A stretch of 26,187 nucleotides of DNA from an uncultured Lachnospiraceae bacterium. GTDB lineage: Bacteria; Bacillota_A; Clostridia; Lachnospirales; Lachnospiraceae. The notes under the pieces were generated by a model. It searched no databases and had not been told where the DNA came from. It saw only the letters and a program-made list of their open reading frames with translations. Positions 7,705 through 15,277 of the stretch are shown in pieces (the first letter of the stretch is position 1; each line of letters starts with the position of its first letter). The translations under genes and the position numbers were made by a program. The stretch covers positions 1 through 26,187 of the forward strand of contig CAMYVI010000006.1 of the NCBI GenBank assembly GCA_947302185.1. The letters run 5' to 3'.

Positions 7705-7872
7705 TCAGTGCTCATAGAACTCCATAGAACCATAATACTCCAGAAGGTCGATGATCTTTTCCAGATCAGCGCCTGTGAGACCGGTTTTTTCGGCGACGGT
7801 GTCCGCATCCCCGGCCCGTACGCCTTCATCAAAGAGATCAGAAGCCAATTTTGTTGCCTGCTTGTCTGTCAT
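7705..7872 (-). CDS. Small uncharacterised protein, 55 residues
   Basis: On the minus strand an ATG at 7872 opens a 55-codon frame starting MTDKQATKLASDLFDEG and ending GSMEFYEH. A clear GGAGGAAG lies 8 to 15 bases upstream. The protein is acidic and helical, with no membrane segment or cysteine. The middle (TVAEKTGLTGADLEKII) resembles a helix-turn-helix, but this is a weak impression. The gene begins 54 bases after the stop of the C69 dipeptidase on the same strand and is likely the third gene of the GNAT-dipeptidase operon. Its stop TGA (7707-7705) directly touches the TGA of the convergent DUF4037 gene, forming TGATCA. I do not recognise a family. Confidence 0.65.
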   Translation of the reverse strand: MTDKQATKLASDLFDEGVRAGDADTVAEKTGLTGADLEKIIDLLEYYGSMEFYEH

Positions 7873-7926
7873 AAGTATTATCTTCCTCCGTAATCTTCAT
7901 TTTTACTGCCGAGCAAGCTGAATCCA

Positions 7927-9411
7927 TCACGCATCCGAACGGGCGAAGCCGTTCTTCATTTCCATGCTTGCCGCATAAAGCACCTTAGACAAAAGATCCT
8001 GTGTCTCCCGTCTGGCAAATTCCGCCATATGCATATTTGCCTCCCCGAGGAGACGTTCTATGTGCTCTCTCTCCTCATCAGACAATGCTGCAGCCTTACC
8101 GTCTGTCTCGTTCAGAAATCTATGTCCCTCTGCGTGCATCTTATTCTGATACCTCTCCACGAGGTTGGAGCACTCCGAAAAATGTGCATCCGCGAGCGCT
8201 CCGATCAGGCGGTTGCACCAATAAAAGCTTGCCGTAGTGACTTCTGCCCCTGTGTTCGAGAAATACTCCGGCGTTGTCACTATGTTGGCATAAAACGGAA
8301 CAAAGGCGTTGAACACATTCGACCCCATCGTAATCCATTGAACAGCTCTATATTCAGCCGGCACGTACGGCCTCAGCTGTGTGCATGACAGAAAGTTATT
8401 GCGGTTGACGCCGATCGGGCGATATTTACCGCGCCCCGAAACTCCCTTTCCGTAGGGATCATACACGGTTCCCTGAAAATGTGCCGACAGGACGTATTTA
8501 ACATCTTCAACCGTAATCTTTCTCTCAGGAATGAGGCTCCACGGCAGATCGTCGGACTCCGGCGTAAAATCTGCATTTTCTCCGTCCCAGGTAAATGTAC
8601 CCGGATTGAGATACCGCTCCATGCACCACGCTCTCGGCGTGTTGTATACATGATCCGCATCCGATCTGCTTCCAAGAGCGCCTCGGACGTCAAATGTGTC
8701 TTCCCTCTCAAGTACATCATCACTATCTTGCGAATCCCGCATAGTCACATCCAGATGATGTTTCCTGATGAACTCTGCAAAATCAGCAGAGCACATATGA
8801 TTCTTCTGCTCACCCAGCGCATCCCTCATGTCGAACCGATCAATGCCCTGCTGGTTCGGCATGACTACATATCCATCATCAGGAACACGTTTCGCAATCC
8901 AATGGTGACCGCCTATTGTCTCCATCCACCAGATTTCATTGACATCCTGAAATCCGATTCCATTCATTTCATATGTACCGTAACGTTCAAGAAGTTGTCC
9001 CATCCTCCGAACGCCTTCTTGCGCACTATGAATATACGGAAGTACGATGGTCACCAGATCTTCCTCACCGATTCCGCCTTTTACAAGAGGGTCTGCACCG
9101 AGTACGCGTGCATTGGATGTTATAGTTTCCGTAGCTGTCATGGCAACATTGCAAATGTTGATCCCTGCTTCTCCCCATATTCCCTCATCCGGAAGTGCAT
9201 TCGGAACCGCAGTGTAGCGCAATGGTTTATCGGGCAGCTCAATTTCGACCTTCGAGATAACGGACACGTAAGACTTTGGCTGTTCTTCCGGAGTGACCAC
9301 GATAAATTTTTTCGGCGTAAACTCCCCTGAGGGAGAGTCCTCATTCCTTGCCATAAGAGTCGAACCGTCGTATGTTGCATTTTTTCCTACAAGTATTGTT
9401 GTACAGGGCAT
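7927..9411 (-). CDS. C69 family dipeptidase (PepD/PepDA-like)
   Basis: A 494-residue Ntn-hydrolase of peptidase family C69, cleaving dipeptides with broad specificity. The mature nucleophile is Cys3, exposed once the two residues before it are removed (M-P-C-T-T-I-L-V-G-K). The following YDGSTLMARNED and the later EIWWMETIGGHHWIAKRVPD segment are family hallmarks. The ATG at 9411 is preferred because AAGGAGA lies just upstream and it places Cys3 correctly; an upstream frame extension to 9447 would add 12 residues inside the neighbouring gene. No signal peptide is seen, so it should be cytoplasmic. The start lies one base after the stop of the GNAT gene, so the two are translationally coupled. 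Confidence 0.93.
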   Translation of the reverse strand: MPCTTILVGKNATYDGSTLMARNEDSPSGEFTPKKFIVVTPEEQPKSYVSVISKVEIELPDKPLRYTAVPNALPDEGIWGEAGINICNVAMTATETITSNARVLGADPLVKGGIGEEDLVTIVLPYIHSAQEGVRRMGQLLERYGTYEMNGIGFQDVNEIWWMETIGGHHWIAKRVPDDGYVVMPNQQGIDRFDMRDALGEQKNHMCSADFAEFIRKHHLDVTMRDSQDSDDVLEREDTFDVRGALGSRSDADHVYNTPRAWCMERYLNPGTFTWDGENADFTPESDDLPWSLIPERKITVEDVKYVLSAHFQGTVYDPYGKGVSGRGKYRPIGVNRNNFLSCTQLRPYVPAEYRAVQWITMGSNVFNAFVPFYANIVTTPEYFSNTGAEVTTASFYWCNRLIGALADAHFSECSNLVERYQNKMHAEGHRFLNETDGKAAALSDEEREHIERLLGEANMHMAEFARRETQDLLSKVLYAASMEMKNGFARSDA

Positions 9412-9412
9412 G

Positions 9413-10222
9413 TCAGTCTCCTTCTGTCTTTCCGCTGCTCGCGGCACTGTCTGTTGTTGTCAATTCCGTCCATGCCGGTCTGAATCCCGACAAAACGGCA
9501 ATGTTCTGTGATAGGGTATGCGAAACCGCAGTCCCGTAATAGGGAACTTTATCGCATTTCAGAATCTCATCTCTGAGTCTCGTGACAAGAGCTTTCCCTA
9601 TTCCAAGCCCTCTGGCCTCCTGAGTAATATCGATTCCGATCTGCCAGAATGTATCGCTGTCCGCACTCGCTCCGGCCATACCCAGAATTTCCCCTTCACG
9701 CACGGCTGCCGCGCCAATCACATCCGGGGCTGTCTCACAGAAAGAAAATGCATATCCGAACCGCCGGTCTCCCCTGAATACCTCTATCTCATCTCCTCGA
9801 TACAGGCGGACTTCATAACCGCAGTTTCCGCTATTATCATTCTCACAATTCAGCGATCTGTTCTCCAAAATCTCATCTCTCGGCACAAAAAAAGGATGTA
9901 TTTTATCTATACCATATCCGTATTTTTCAAGCTCTCTGTCCAGTTCACGCATCGGTCCGGGTTCCATGAACCAGGCTGCCTCCATATTCCCGAATTTCGA
10001 CCGGCACCATTCAATAATCTTCTCATCGCCTGTAAACAGTAACTTATTGCGGTAAGATACAGCTTTCAGAAATGTTCTGCTTCGCTCCTCGAATCTGCGC
10101 CGTCCTTTACGCGGCTCGTAAATAGTAAAATGATTTTCCCTGTCTGCAGCTTCCTGCGGAGTGCAACAATAATCAAGAGCCAACTGTTCCCGGATACGCC
10201 TCTTACAATCACCTGCAATCAT
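9413..10222 (-). CDS. GNAT family N-acetyltransferase
   Basis: A 269-residue protein whose C-terminal half is a GNAT acetyltransferase fold. The acetyl-CoA-binding motif A is visible as EARGLGIGKALVTRLRDEIL (R/Q-x-x-G-x-G/A type), followed by GTAVSHTLSQNIAVLSGFRP. The N-terminal half (about residues 1-130) is a conserved extension with no assigned domain. The acceptor substrate is unknown. AGGGGGA precedes the ATG. Coupling to the dipeptidase suggests a role in modifying or clearing peptides or amino acids. Confidence 0.85.
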   Translation of the reverse strand: MIAGDCKRRIREQLALDYCCTPQEAADRENHFTIYEPRKGRRRFEERSRTFLKAVSYRNKLLFTGDEKIIEWCRSKFGNMEAAWFMEPGPMRELDRELEKYGYGIDKIHPFFVPRDEILENRSLNCENDNSGNCGYEVRLYRGDEIEVFRGDRRFGYAFSFCETAPDVIGAAAVREGEILGMAGASADSDTFWQIGIDITQEARGLGIGKALVTRLRDEILKCDKVPYYGTAVSHTLSQNIAVLSGFRPAWTELTTTDSAASSGKTEGD

Positions 10223-10256
10223 ATGTCTTTCCCCCTTAAATGTATGAACCCCCCGA

Positions 10257-10324
10257 ATAAATAAACAACCGGTACCGACGTTTTCATCTCCGAAAGCACA
10301 TTTAAATGAAAACGTCTGTTACCG
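10257..10324 (-). terminator. Terminator downstream of the RsbW-like gene
   Basis: On the minus strand CCGGTA and GACGTTTTCAT (10305-10324) pair with ATGAAAACGTC and TACCGG (10269-10287), then the strand reads TTGTTTATTTATT. It lies about 100 bases beyond the RsbW-like stop and separates that gene from the GNAT operon. Confidence 0.7.
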
Positions 10325-10419
10325 GCTGCTTCTTCTTAACTGAAATCATGAGTTTTCCTGCTGCAAGGCTGACAGACGGTGCACTGACAGAGCCCGCCGT
10401 ATTCGAGCCCGTATGTCTG

Positions 10420-10827
10420 TCAAATATTTTTTTTGATAGTAAGCACATTTTTCCCGTTTTTATACTCGTAACGTACATCTTCCATGTTCTTCTTTACCAT
10501 GTAGATTCCGAGTCCTCCGATCTGTCTTTCTTCTGCTGACAGAGAGACGTCCGGATCCTTTTTTGCGAGCGGATCATACGGCTTGCCGTTATCAATGAAC
10601 GTTATGGACACCGAGAGCGGATTATCAAGAACCTCTATCTGCAGCTTTACCCAACCTATTTCCGGGTCATATGCATACTGTGCAATATTTACATAGAGCT
10701 CCTCTACTGCCACGTCAAGATGGGTCTTTTCTCTCACCGGACAATTAAGTTTTTCCAGATGTTCGTCCACAAATGCAAGTACCTCTTCCAGGTTCTCTGT
10801 TCTGGCTTCAATCGTCAATTCCTTCAT
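10420..10827 (-). CDS. RsbW-type ATP-binding protein (anti-sigma factor / serine kinase fold)
   Basis: A 135-residue GHKL ATPase-like protein. The N box is visible as VAVEELYVNIAQYAY, the G1 box as FIDNGKPYDP and the G2 box as GGLGIYMVKK. This is the RsbW/SpoIIAB-like HATPase_c_2 family, which binds and inhibits a sigma factor or phosphorylates an anti-anti-sigma (STAS) partner. No STAS protein, sigma factor or SpoIIE-type phosphatase is adjacent, so the partner must be encoded elsewhere. GAGGA precedes the ATG. The last codons contain A8 on the coding strand, a possible slippage site, but the reading frame already ends where the family usually ends. Confidence 0.85.
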   Translation of the reverse strand: MKELTIEARTENLEEVLAFVDEHLEKLNCPVREKTHLDVAVEELYVNIAQYAYDPEIGWVKLQIEVLDNPLSVSITFIDNGKPYDPLAKKDPDVSLSAEERQIGGLGIYMVKKNMEDVRYEYKNGKNVLTIKKNI

Positions 10828-10886
10828 TAGTAGATTCCTCTAATCGGCTTTTTCCTTAGATTTCCCACAGGTTTCTGATAAAACTC

Positions 10887-10915
10887 ATTATACCATCTAC
10901 AGGCTATAATATTAA
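10887..10915 (-). promoter_or_regulatory. Promoter of the RsbW-like gene
   Basis: On the minus strand a perfect TATAAT (10887-10892) follows a weak -35 TTAATA (10910-10915) at 17 bases, about 60 bases before the ATG. The rest of the gap to 11042 holds a GC-rich block with a short GGTGC/GCACC stem at 11001-11013. Confidence 0.5.
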
Positions 10916-11042
10916 CCTCTTATTTATCGAACTTTACAGATATATCATTCGTATATCTGCTGGATCAATAACGCCTCGGCGCTCATGCTGCACCGAGCAG
11001 GGTGCGAAGCACCTTCCGCTTTACGAGGCTGCGATGCGCCGG

Positions 11043-12386
11043 TTAATTTTCAACCTTTCGGTAGACTTTTCTCTGCTGGATCGTAAAATAATATCCGTAT
11101 TCGAAAATTGCCATGATTATCCACCCCAAAGCGGATCCCCATGCTTCTCCTCTTATCCCGATTCCGGGCACGAGAAGATACACCATGACCGTTCGTACCG
11201 AAATCTGAATAATTGTACAGACAAGAGTCATCGTCATCTGTCCCATTCCGCGAAAATAACCCTGGATAGAATTGGTCAGAAAAGGCAGAATGAACATAAA
11301 CGATTTAAGAGACAAGTATGACGCACCGATCGCGATCATCATTTCTCCACCGGCCGAAGGTGCGAACAGGCTCATAAGCTGTTCTCTGAAAATGAAGACC
11401 AGAATTGTGACGACCGGACAGTAAATGAACCCGATAACAATCCCCTTCCAAAGTGACTCCTTCGTCCGATCCATTTTTCCCGCCCCGCGGTTCTGAGCCG
11501 TTGATGTCATGATGCTGTGCCCGATGCTCTGACCCGGAATTCTGGCAAAATCCTCAATCCGGCACACAGCATTAAAAGCAGATATCACATAAACACCCTG
11601 CAGATTGATCACACTTTGAATAAGAAGTTTTCCGACCGGCTGGCAAGCCTGTTGAAGAGCTGTGACCAGACCACTCCGCAGTATTATACGGAGCATAGAC
11701 GGGTCAAGTACGATTTCCTCCCGTTTTATTTGTAAAATCGGAATATGCCTGTAAACGTAGATAATGCATAGTATCGCGGAAATGCCTTCCGCAAGAGCCG
11801 TGGCAACTCCCGCACCGACTACTCCCCAGCGGAAGACAAATATAAAAAGTACATCCAAAAGCCCGTTCACAACGGATGCAATGCCGACAAATATTACCGG
11901 CGTCTTCGCATCTCCGACAGCCCGCAGGGCGTTGGACAGGATATTGTACTGGAATGTAAAAATGCATCCGATGAAAATAATACGGATATAGGAGGCTGCC
12001 GCGTCCAGCACATCTTCCGGTACATTGAGCGCAATCAGGATCTGCCTTGAAAAAATGACGCCGACGAGCAAAACCAATAGGGAAGACATCGTACCGAATA
12101 TTATTGTCGTTGAAAGCGCTCTTCTGACTTTCTCATTTTCCCCTGCACCGAAGTAGCGGCTCATAAGAACAGATGCTCCTATTCCTATTCCGGATATGCT
12201 GAGAATAATTATGGTCGAAACCGGCTCTGAGACACTGACCGCACTGAGACCTACCACTCCGACGCCTTTACTCACGATAATTGAATCGACCGCATTGTAG
12301 GTCAGCTGCAGGATATTTCCGAGTATCAGCGGGACCGCATTAGATAACAAATGTCCGTAAATATTTCCCTCAGTCATTTTGCGCAT
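11043..12386 (-). CDS. MATE family efflux transporter
   Basis: A 447-residue polytopic inner-membrane protein with about 12 predicted helices, matching the usual 440-460 residues of the MATE (multidrug and toxin extrusion) family. Family features are the N-terminal GNIYGHLLSNAVPLILGNILQ, the LSAVSVSEP segment in helix 2, and the pseudo-symmetric second half with GLVTALQQACQPVGKLLIQS. MATE proteins export cationic drugs or metabolites by Na+ or H+ antiport; the substrate cannot be read from sequence. AAGGAG precedes the ATG at 12386. It is monocistronic by spacing. Confidence 0.93.
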   Translation of the reverse strand: MRKMTEGNIYGHLLSNAVPLILGNILQLTYNAVDSIIVSKGVGVVGLSAVSVSEPVSTIIILSISGIGIGASVLMSRYFGAGENEKVRRALSTTIIFGTMSSLLVLLVGVIFSRQILIALNVPEDVLDAAASYIRIIFIGCIFTFQYNILSNALRAVGDAKTPVIFVGIASVVNGLLDVLFIFVFRWGVVGAGVATALAEGISAILCIIYVYRHIPILQIKREEIVLDPSMLRIILRSGLVTALQQACQPVGKLLIQSVINLQGVYVISAFNAVCRIEDFARIPGQSIGHSIMTSTAQNRGAGKMDRTKESLWKGIVIGFIYCPVVTILVFIFREQLMSLFAPSAGGEMMIAIGASYLSLKSFMFILPFLTNSIQGYFRGMGQMTMTLVCTIIQISVRTVMVYLLVPGIGIRGEAWGSALGWIIMAIFEYGYYFTIQQRKVYRKVEN

Positions 12387-12539
12387 GATGTCAACTCCTT
12401 ATGCGGCAGACCGTAACACTGCGTCGTTCTGCGGCATTATTCCTCCGGCGCGTGCAAGCGTCGACTATTATTTCATATGCACGCCGGTTGCATCCGCCGG
12501 CAGCTTCGGATGACACATGACGCGAATTTTCCCATAACG

Positions 12540-12567
12540 AAAAAAGGAACCCACGAAAACAGGTTCC
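12540..12567 (-). terminator. Second terminator-like stem beyond the DapF-like gene
   Basis: On the minus strand GGAACC and GGTTCC (12562-12567 and 12546-12551) flank a 10-base loop and are followed by T6 (12540-12545). Within the 304-base gap 12387-12690 this stem, the repeat at 12628 and the stem at 12676 are the only structures I see; no gene is present. Confidence 0.6.
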
Positions 12568-12627
12568 GAAAATTTCAGCCGTAAGGGTAAGCTTGCTTTA
12601 TGTTTCCGTCCGCTCCGTCTGCATCCG

Positions 12628-12669
12628 TCTCATGATTGAAATCACAAGTATTGCGCGATGAAGAATAAA
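12628..12669 (-). repeat. Detached half copy of the 15087-15187 element
   Basis: These 42 bases match the reverse complement of 15087-15128 or so with one difference (G for A at 12638), then similarity stops sharply. It contains one complete terminal inverted repeat (CGCGATGAAGAATAAA) and lies inverted relative to the left arm of the full element. Its outer end supplies the T-rich tail of the DapF-like gene's terminator. Confidence 0.75.
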
Positions 12670-12691
12670 AACGATACCGACGAAAATCGGT
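12660..12691 (-). terminator. Terminator of the DapF-like gene
   Basis: On the minus strand ACCGA (12687-12691 complement) and TCGGT (12676-12680 complement) form a stem that overlaps the stop codon, followed by ATCGTTTTTATTC. The T-rich part belongs to the end of the repeat at 12628-12669. Confidence 0.55.
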
Positions 12692-13533
12692 TATAGTAAA
12701 ACGGTATTTCGGACACATCGAATTCTGACGGTACCTGTAAGACATAATTCTCCGTCTGCAGTAACCTCGACAGTCAGCTTTCCCCCCGGCTGTTCAAATG
12801 CCGCTGTATACGGCTTTCCGCATTCGGAGGCAAGGAACGCGCCGACAGCCGTTGTTCCGCTGGCGCAGGAATTCTCCCAGAAGAGTGTGTCCGCAGCAGG
12901 AACATATACGAGGGGCGTCAGGCTTGCCTTTGCGCGGTCAAGAAACATGAGTCCTATAGCCTCCGATTGAAGAGCGCTGCACCATGCACGCGCAAAGTTC
13001 TCCGCTTGTGAACGACACATGCCCTCTTCCAAAATCACATGGGAGATACCGTCAAAACTCACTACCGGAACATAGCCTGCGCCGGCAAGTGAAATCCGTT
13101 CGATTTTCGCAGGCTCCGGCATATGAACAGTTCCGGTCCAGTATCCGTTATCATGCATTTTAACTTTCGCCCTGACCGGATCAGATGAGCCGGAGACGCG
13201 GAGAATGACATCAGAACTTACTGTTCCCGCCTCCGATGCTGCATATACGGCAGCACACATGGATGCGTTTCCGCAAAACTCGCCTCCGGCCATGCGAAGC
13301 GCGATATCACAGGAATCATCACGGGACAGAAAGCCAACCTGCTCAGCTTCTGGTTCGAGATTCATAAGCTGTGAGGCGATCTGCGGCTGAAGATGTACAG
13401 GCACAGAAGATGTAACCAGAATTGTTATATTTCCGGTCGGATCCAAAACGCAATAATCAATACTCTTCAGATTCGGACTTTTATCCGTTTCATGATCGTT
13501 GGCATGATCTTCGCACATTCTGTCATATGTCAA
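12691..13533 (-). CDS. DapF-like PLP-independent amino acid epimerase/racemase
   Basis: A 280-residue member of the diaminopimelate epimerase superfamily. The two catalytic cysteines are visible: C87 in MAGGEFCGNASMC and C223 in ENSCASGTTAVG. In true DapF the first motif reads close to DGS-x-x-x-x-CGNG-x-R and the second contains ACGSGA; both differ here, so the substrate may be another amino acid. Related enzymes include histidine racemases. The gene follows the amino acid ABC transporter genes by 47 bases on the same strand, which suggests processing of the imported amino acid. The start is uncertain: TTG at 13533 has GGACGG/GGAAAAG upstream, while ATG at 13518 lacks a good site. The product is cytoplasmic. 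Confidence 0.78.
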   Translation of the reverse strand: MTYDRMCEDHANDHETDKSPNLKSIDYCVLDPTGNITILVTSSVPVHLQPQIASQLMNLEPEAEQVGFLSRDDSCDIALRMAGGEFCGNASMCAAVYAASEAGTVSSDVILRVSGSSDPVRAKVKMHDNGYWTGTVHMPEPAKIERISLAGAGYVPVVSFDGISHVILEEGMCRSQAENFARAWCSALQSEAIGLMFLDRAKASLTPLVYVPAADTLFWENSCASGTTAVGAFLASECGKPYTAAFEQPGGKLTVEVTADGELCLTGTVRIRCVRNTVLL

Positions 13534-13580
13534 TTTTCTTTTCCGTCCTTCCGGGATTAATACCGAGAATATCTCTGCGT

Positions 13581-14339
13581 TTATCTCTGATAGTTTCTCA
13601 GGAACTGTATCGTTCTCTCCTCTGTCGGGTTGCCGAAAACCTGTTCCGGATCGCCCTCCTCGACAATCACGCCCTTATCCATAAATACGACACGGTTACT
13701 CACTGCCCGGGCGAACGGCATCTCATGAGTGACCACGACCATCGTCATCTTCTCTTCCGCAAGCTGACGAATGACCTTGAGTACTTCGCCTGTAAGCTCC
13801 GGGTCAAGTGCGCTGGTCGGCTCATCGAAGAAAAGTATTTCAGGTTTCAGTGCAAGCGCACGGGCAATGGCAACGCGCTGCTGCTGGCCTCCCGACAACT
13901 GACAGGGGTACGCATCAGCACGGTTTTCCAGGTTCATCTTGCGAAGGAGTTCCATGGCTTCCGCATGCACTTCATCTTTCGGACGCTTCTGAACATGAAT
14001 CGGAGCATCCATAATATTCTTGATCACCGAAAAATGCGGGAACAGATTGAACTGCTGAAACACAAGGCCGAAATATCTCTTGATCTGGAACAGTTCGTTG
14101 TGGCCGACATAAACAGCATGCCCTTCTGCGTTGGTAGCAACTGCACTTCTTCCCATATAGGAAATATCACCCGAATCAATCGTTTCAAGGAAGGTCGCAC
14201 AACGCAGAAGTGTGCTCTTACCTGAACCGCTGGGCCCGATAATACTGACGACCTCGCCCGAATCGACATGGACGCTGATATCTTTCAGAACTTCAAGATC
14301 CCCAAACGATTTCTTTATACTGTTCATCTGTAAAATCAT
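13581..14339 (-). CDS. Polar amino acid ABC transporter ATP-binding protein
   Basis: A 252-residue ABC ATPase of the GlnQ/HisP class that energises uptake. Walker A is GPSGSGKST (35-43), the Q-loop is near Q95 ([10 protein letters not shown]), the signature is LSGGQQQR (148-155), Walker B is ILFFDEP (168-174) and the switch histidine lies in VVTHEM. Length is typical. AAGGAGGAAG precedes the ATG, 18 bases after the permease gene. It should pair with the permease as a homodimer-type importer. Confidence 0.95.
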   Translation of the reverse strand: MILQMNSIKKSFGDLEVLKDISVHVDSGEVVSIIGPSGSGKSTLLRCATFLETIDSGDISYMGRSAVATNAEGHAVYVGHNELFQIKRYFGLVFQQFNLFPHFSVIKNIMDAPIHVQKRPKDEVHAEAMELLRKMNLENRADAYPCQLSGGQQQRVAIARALALKPEILFFDEPTSALDPELTGEVLKVIRQLAEEKMTMVVVTHEMPFARAVSNRVVFMDKGVIVEEGDPEQVFGNPTEERTIQFLRNYQR

Positions 14340-14357
14340 ACGCTTCTTCCTCCTTCC

Positions 14358-15005
14358 TTATTTATAATAATCAAACGCTTTCTCGATTCGTTCCATGACG
14401 AAAGCTACGATATAGTTAGCGGCAAAATAAAAAACACCGGCTATCACGAAAGGCATAAATGATGTCTGAGACGCCGCAATCTGCTTGGCTATCGAAAACA
14501 TTTCATTATAAGCGAGCGTGAATGCAAGAGAAGTATCCTTGACCAGCGTAATAATCTCATTCGTAACTGAGGGCAGGATGGCTTTCATGACCTGAGGCAG
14601 AATAATCTTAAAGAAAGTCTGTACTTTATTGTAGCCCAGTATTTCTGCCGCTTCATATTGCCCTACCGGGATGGTATCCATACCTCCTCTGTAAATCTCG
14701 GCAAAATAAGCCGCATAATTCATGGAAAAACCGATTATGATAGCAGTCAAACGATAGCCGCGAATATTCATGCCGAACAGGTAATATGGTCCGAAGTACC
14801 ACATAAGAAGCTGCAGCATGAGCGGGGTTCCGCGCATGATGGCAATATAAATCTTAGTGATCTCACGAATAATTACAATTTTTGAACGTCGCAGGAACAT
14901 AATAATCATACCGAGCGGCATGGAGAACAGAATTGTCAAAATGAAAATCGCGCAGCTGTTGAGCATGCCCTCGCTCATAGCAGACAGCATGGTGGATAAG
15001 CTCAT
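14358..15005 (-). CDS. Polar amino acid ABC transporter permease
   Basis: A 215-residue membrane protein of the HisM/GlnP class (His/Glu/Gln/Arg permease family), with about five helices. The EAA loop that docks on the ATPase is YEAAEILGYNKVQTFFKIILPQ in outline, near residue 140. MRGTPLMLQL is another family hallmark. GAGGAGAGAG precedes the ATG. It is the only permease in the cluster, so it probably forms a homodimer. It is separated from the binding-protein gene by 272 bases of palindromic DNA, which may lower its expression relative to the binding protein. Confidence 0.94.
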   Translation of the reverse strand: MSLSTMLSAMSEGMLNSCAIFILTILFSMPLGMIIMFLRRSKIVIIREITKIYIAIMRGTPLMLQLLMWYFGPYYLFGMNIRGYRLTAIIIGFSMNYAAYFAEIYRGGMDTIPVGQYEAAEILGYNKVQTFFKIILPQVMKAILPSVTNEIITLVKDTSLAFTLAYNEMFSIAKQIAASQTSFMPFVIAGVFYFAANYIVAFVMERIEKAFDYYK

Positions 15006-15031
15006 AAATCTCTCTCCTCTTTTTATTAATT

Positions 15032-15069
15032 ATGAAACGGACAAAACGCTTGCGTTTTGTCCGTTTCAT
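15032..15069. repeat. Perfect 38-bp palindrome before the permease gene
   Basis: ATGAAACGGACAAAACGC (15032-15049) and its exact complement (15052-15069) flank TT. It sits about 27 bases upstream of the permease ATG. No T-run follows on either strand, so an mRNA-stabilising or processing stem is more likely than a terminator. Confidence 0.8.
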
Positions 15070-15086
15070 GCCAGACACCTGAACAG

Positions 15087-15187
15087 TTTATTCTTCATCG
15101 CGCAATACTTGTGATTTTAATCATGAGATACGCGCGCAGAGTGAAATCCGGCTTCATCGTGAGTACAATCTCGCGATGAAGAATAAA
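15087..15187. mobile_element. 101-bp MITE-like element with 16-bp terminal inverted repeats
   Basis: TTTATTCTTCATCGCG (15087-15102) and CGCGATGAAGAATAAA (15172-15187) are perfect inverted repeats bounding a 101-base non-coding segment. An internal TGATTTTAATCA palindrome is present. A detached arm with 41 of 42 matching bases lies at 12628-12669. No target-site duplication is obvious. It lies between the binding-protein and permease genes. Size and structure fit a MITE or a REP/BIME-type element; no matching transposase is in the window. Confidence 0.6.
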
Positions 15188-15205
15188 AGCCTCCGGCGGA
15201 TCGCA

Positions 15206-15270
15206 GACGTGCGCAGTGGAAGGCGCTGACGCGCCGCGCACGTCGCGGCAAGAACGCCGGGGCGTTCTTG
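15206..15270. repeat. GC-rich double hairpin after the binding-protein gene
   Basis: GACGTGCGC (15206-15214) pairs with GCGCACGTC (15236-15244) around an inner GGCGC/GCGCC stem. CAAGAACGCC (15249-15258) pairs with GGCGTTCTTG (15261-15270). This follows the binding-protein stop by eight bases on the minus strand and has no T-tract. It could block 3' exonucleases and keep binding-protein mRNA abundant. Confidence 0.65.
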
Positions 15271-15277
15271 AATATTC

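Noticed and set aside
8479..9330. Plus-strand open frame inside the C69 dipeptidase gene
   Set aside because: Composition is typical of antisense translation, there is no ribosome site, and the dipeptidase frame is continuous and conserved.
10306..10539. Plus-strand open frame overlapping the RsbW-like gene end
   Set aside because: It starts in the terminator stem, has no ribosome site and is antisense to a conserved gene.
13422..14225. Plus-strand open frame opposite the ABC ATPase
   Set aside because: The minus frame carries Walker A, signature and Walker B; the plus frame has no recognisable domain.
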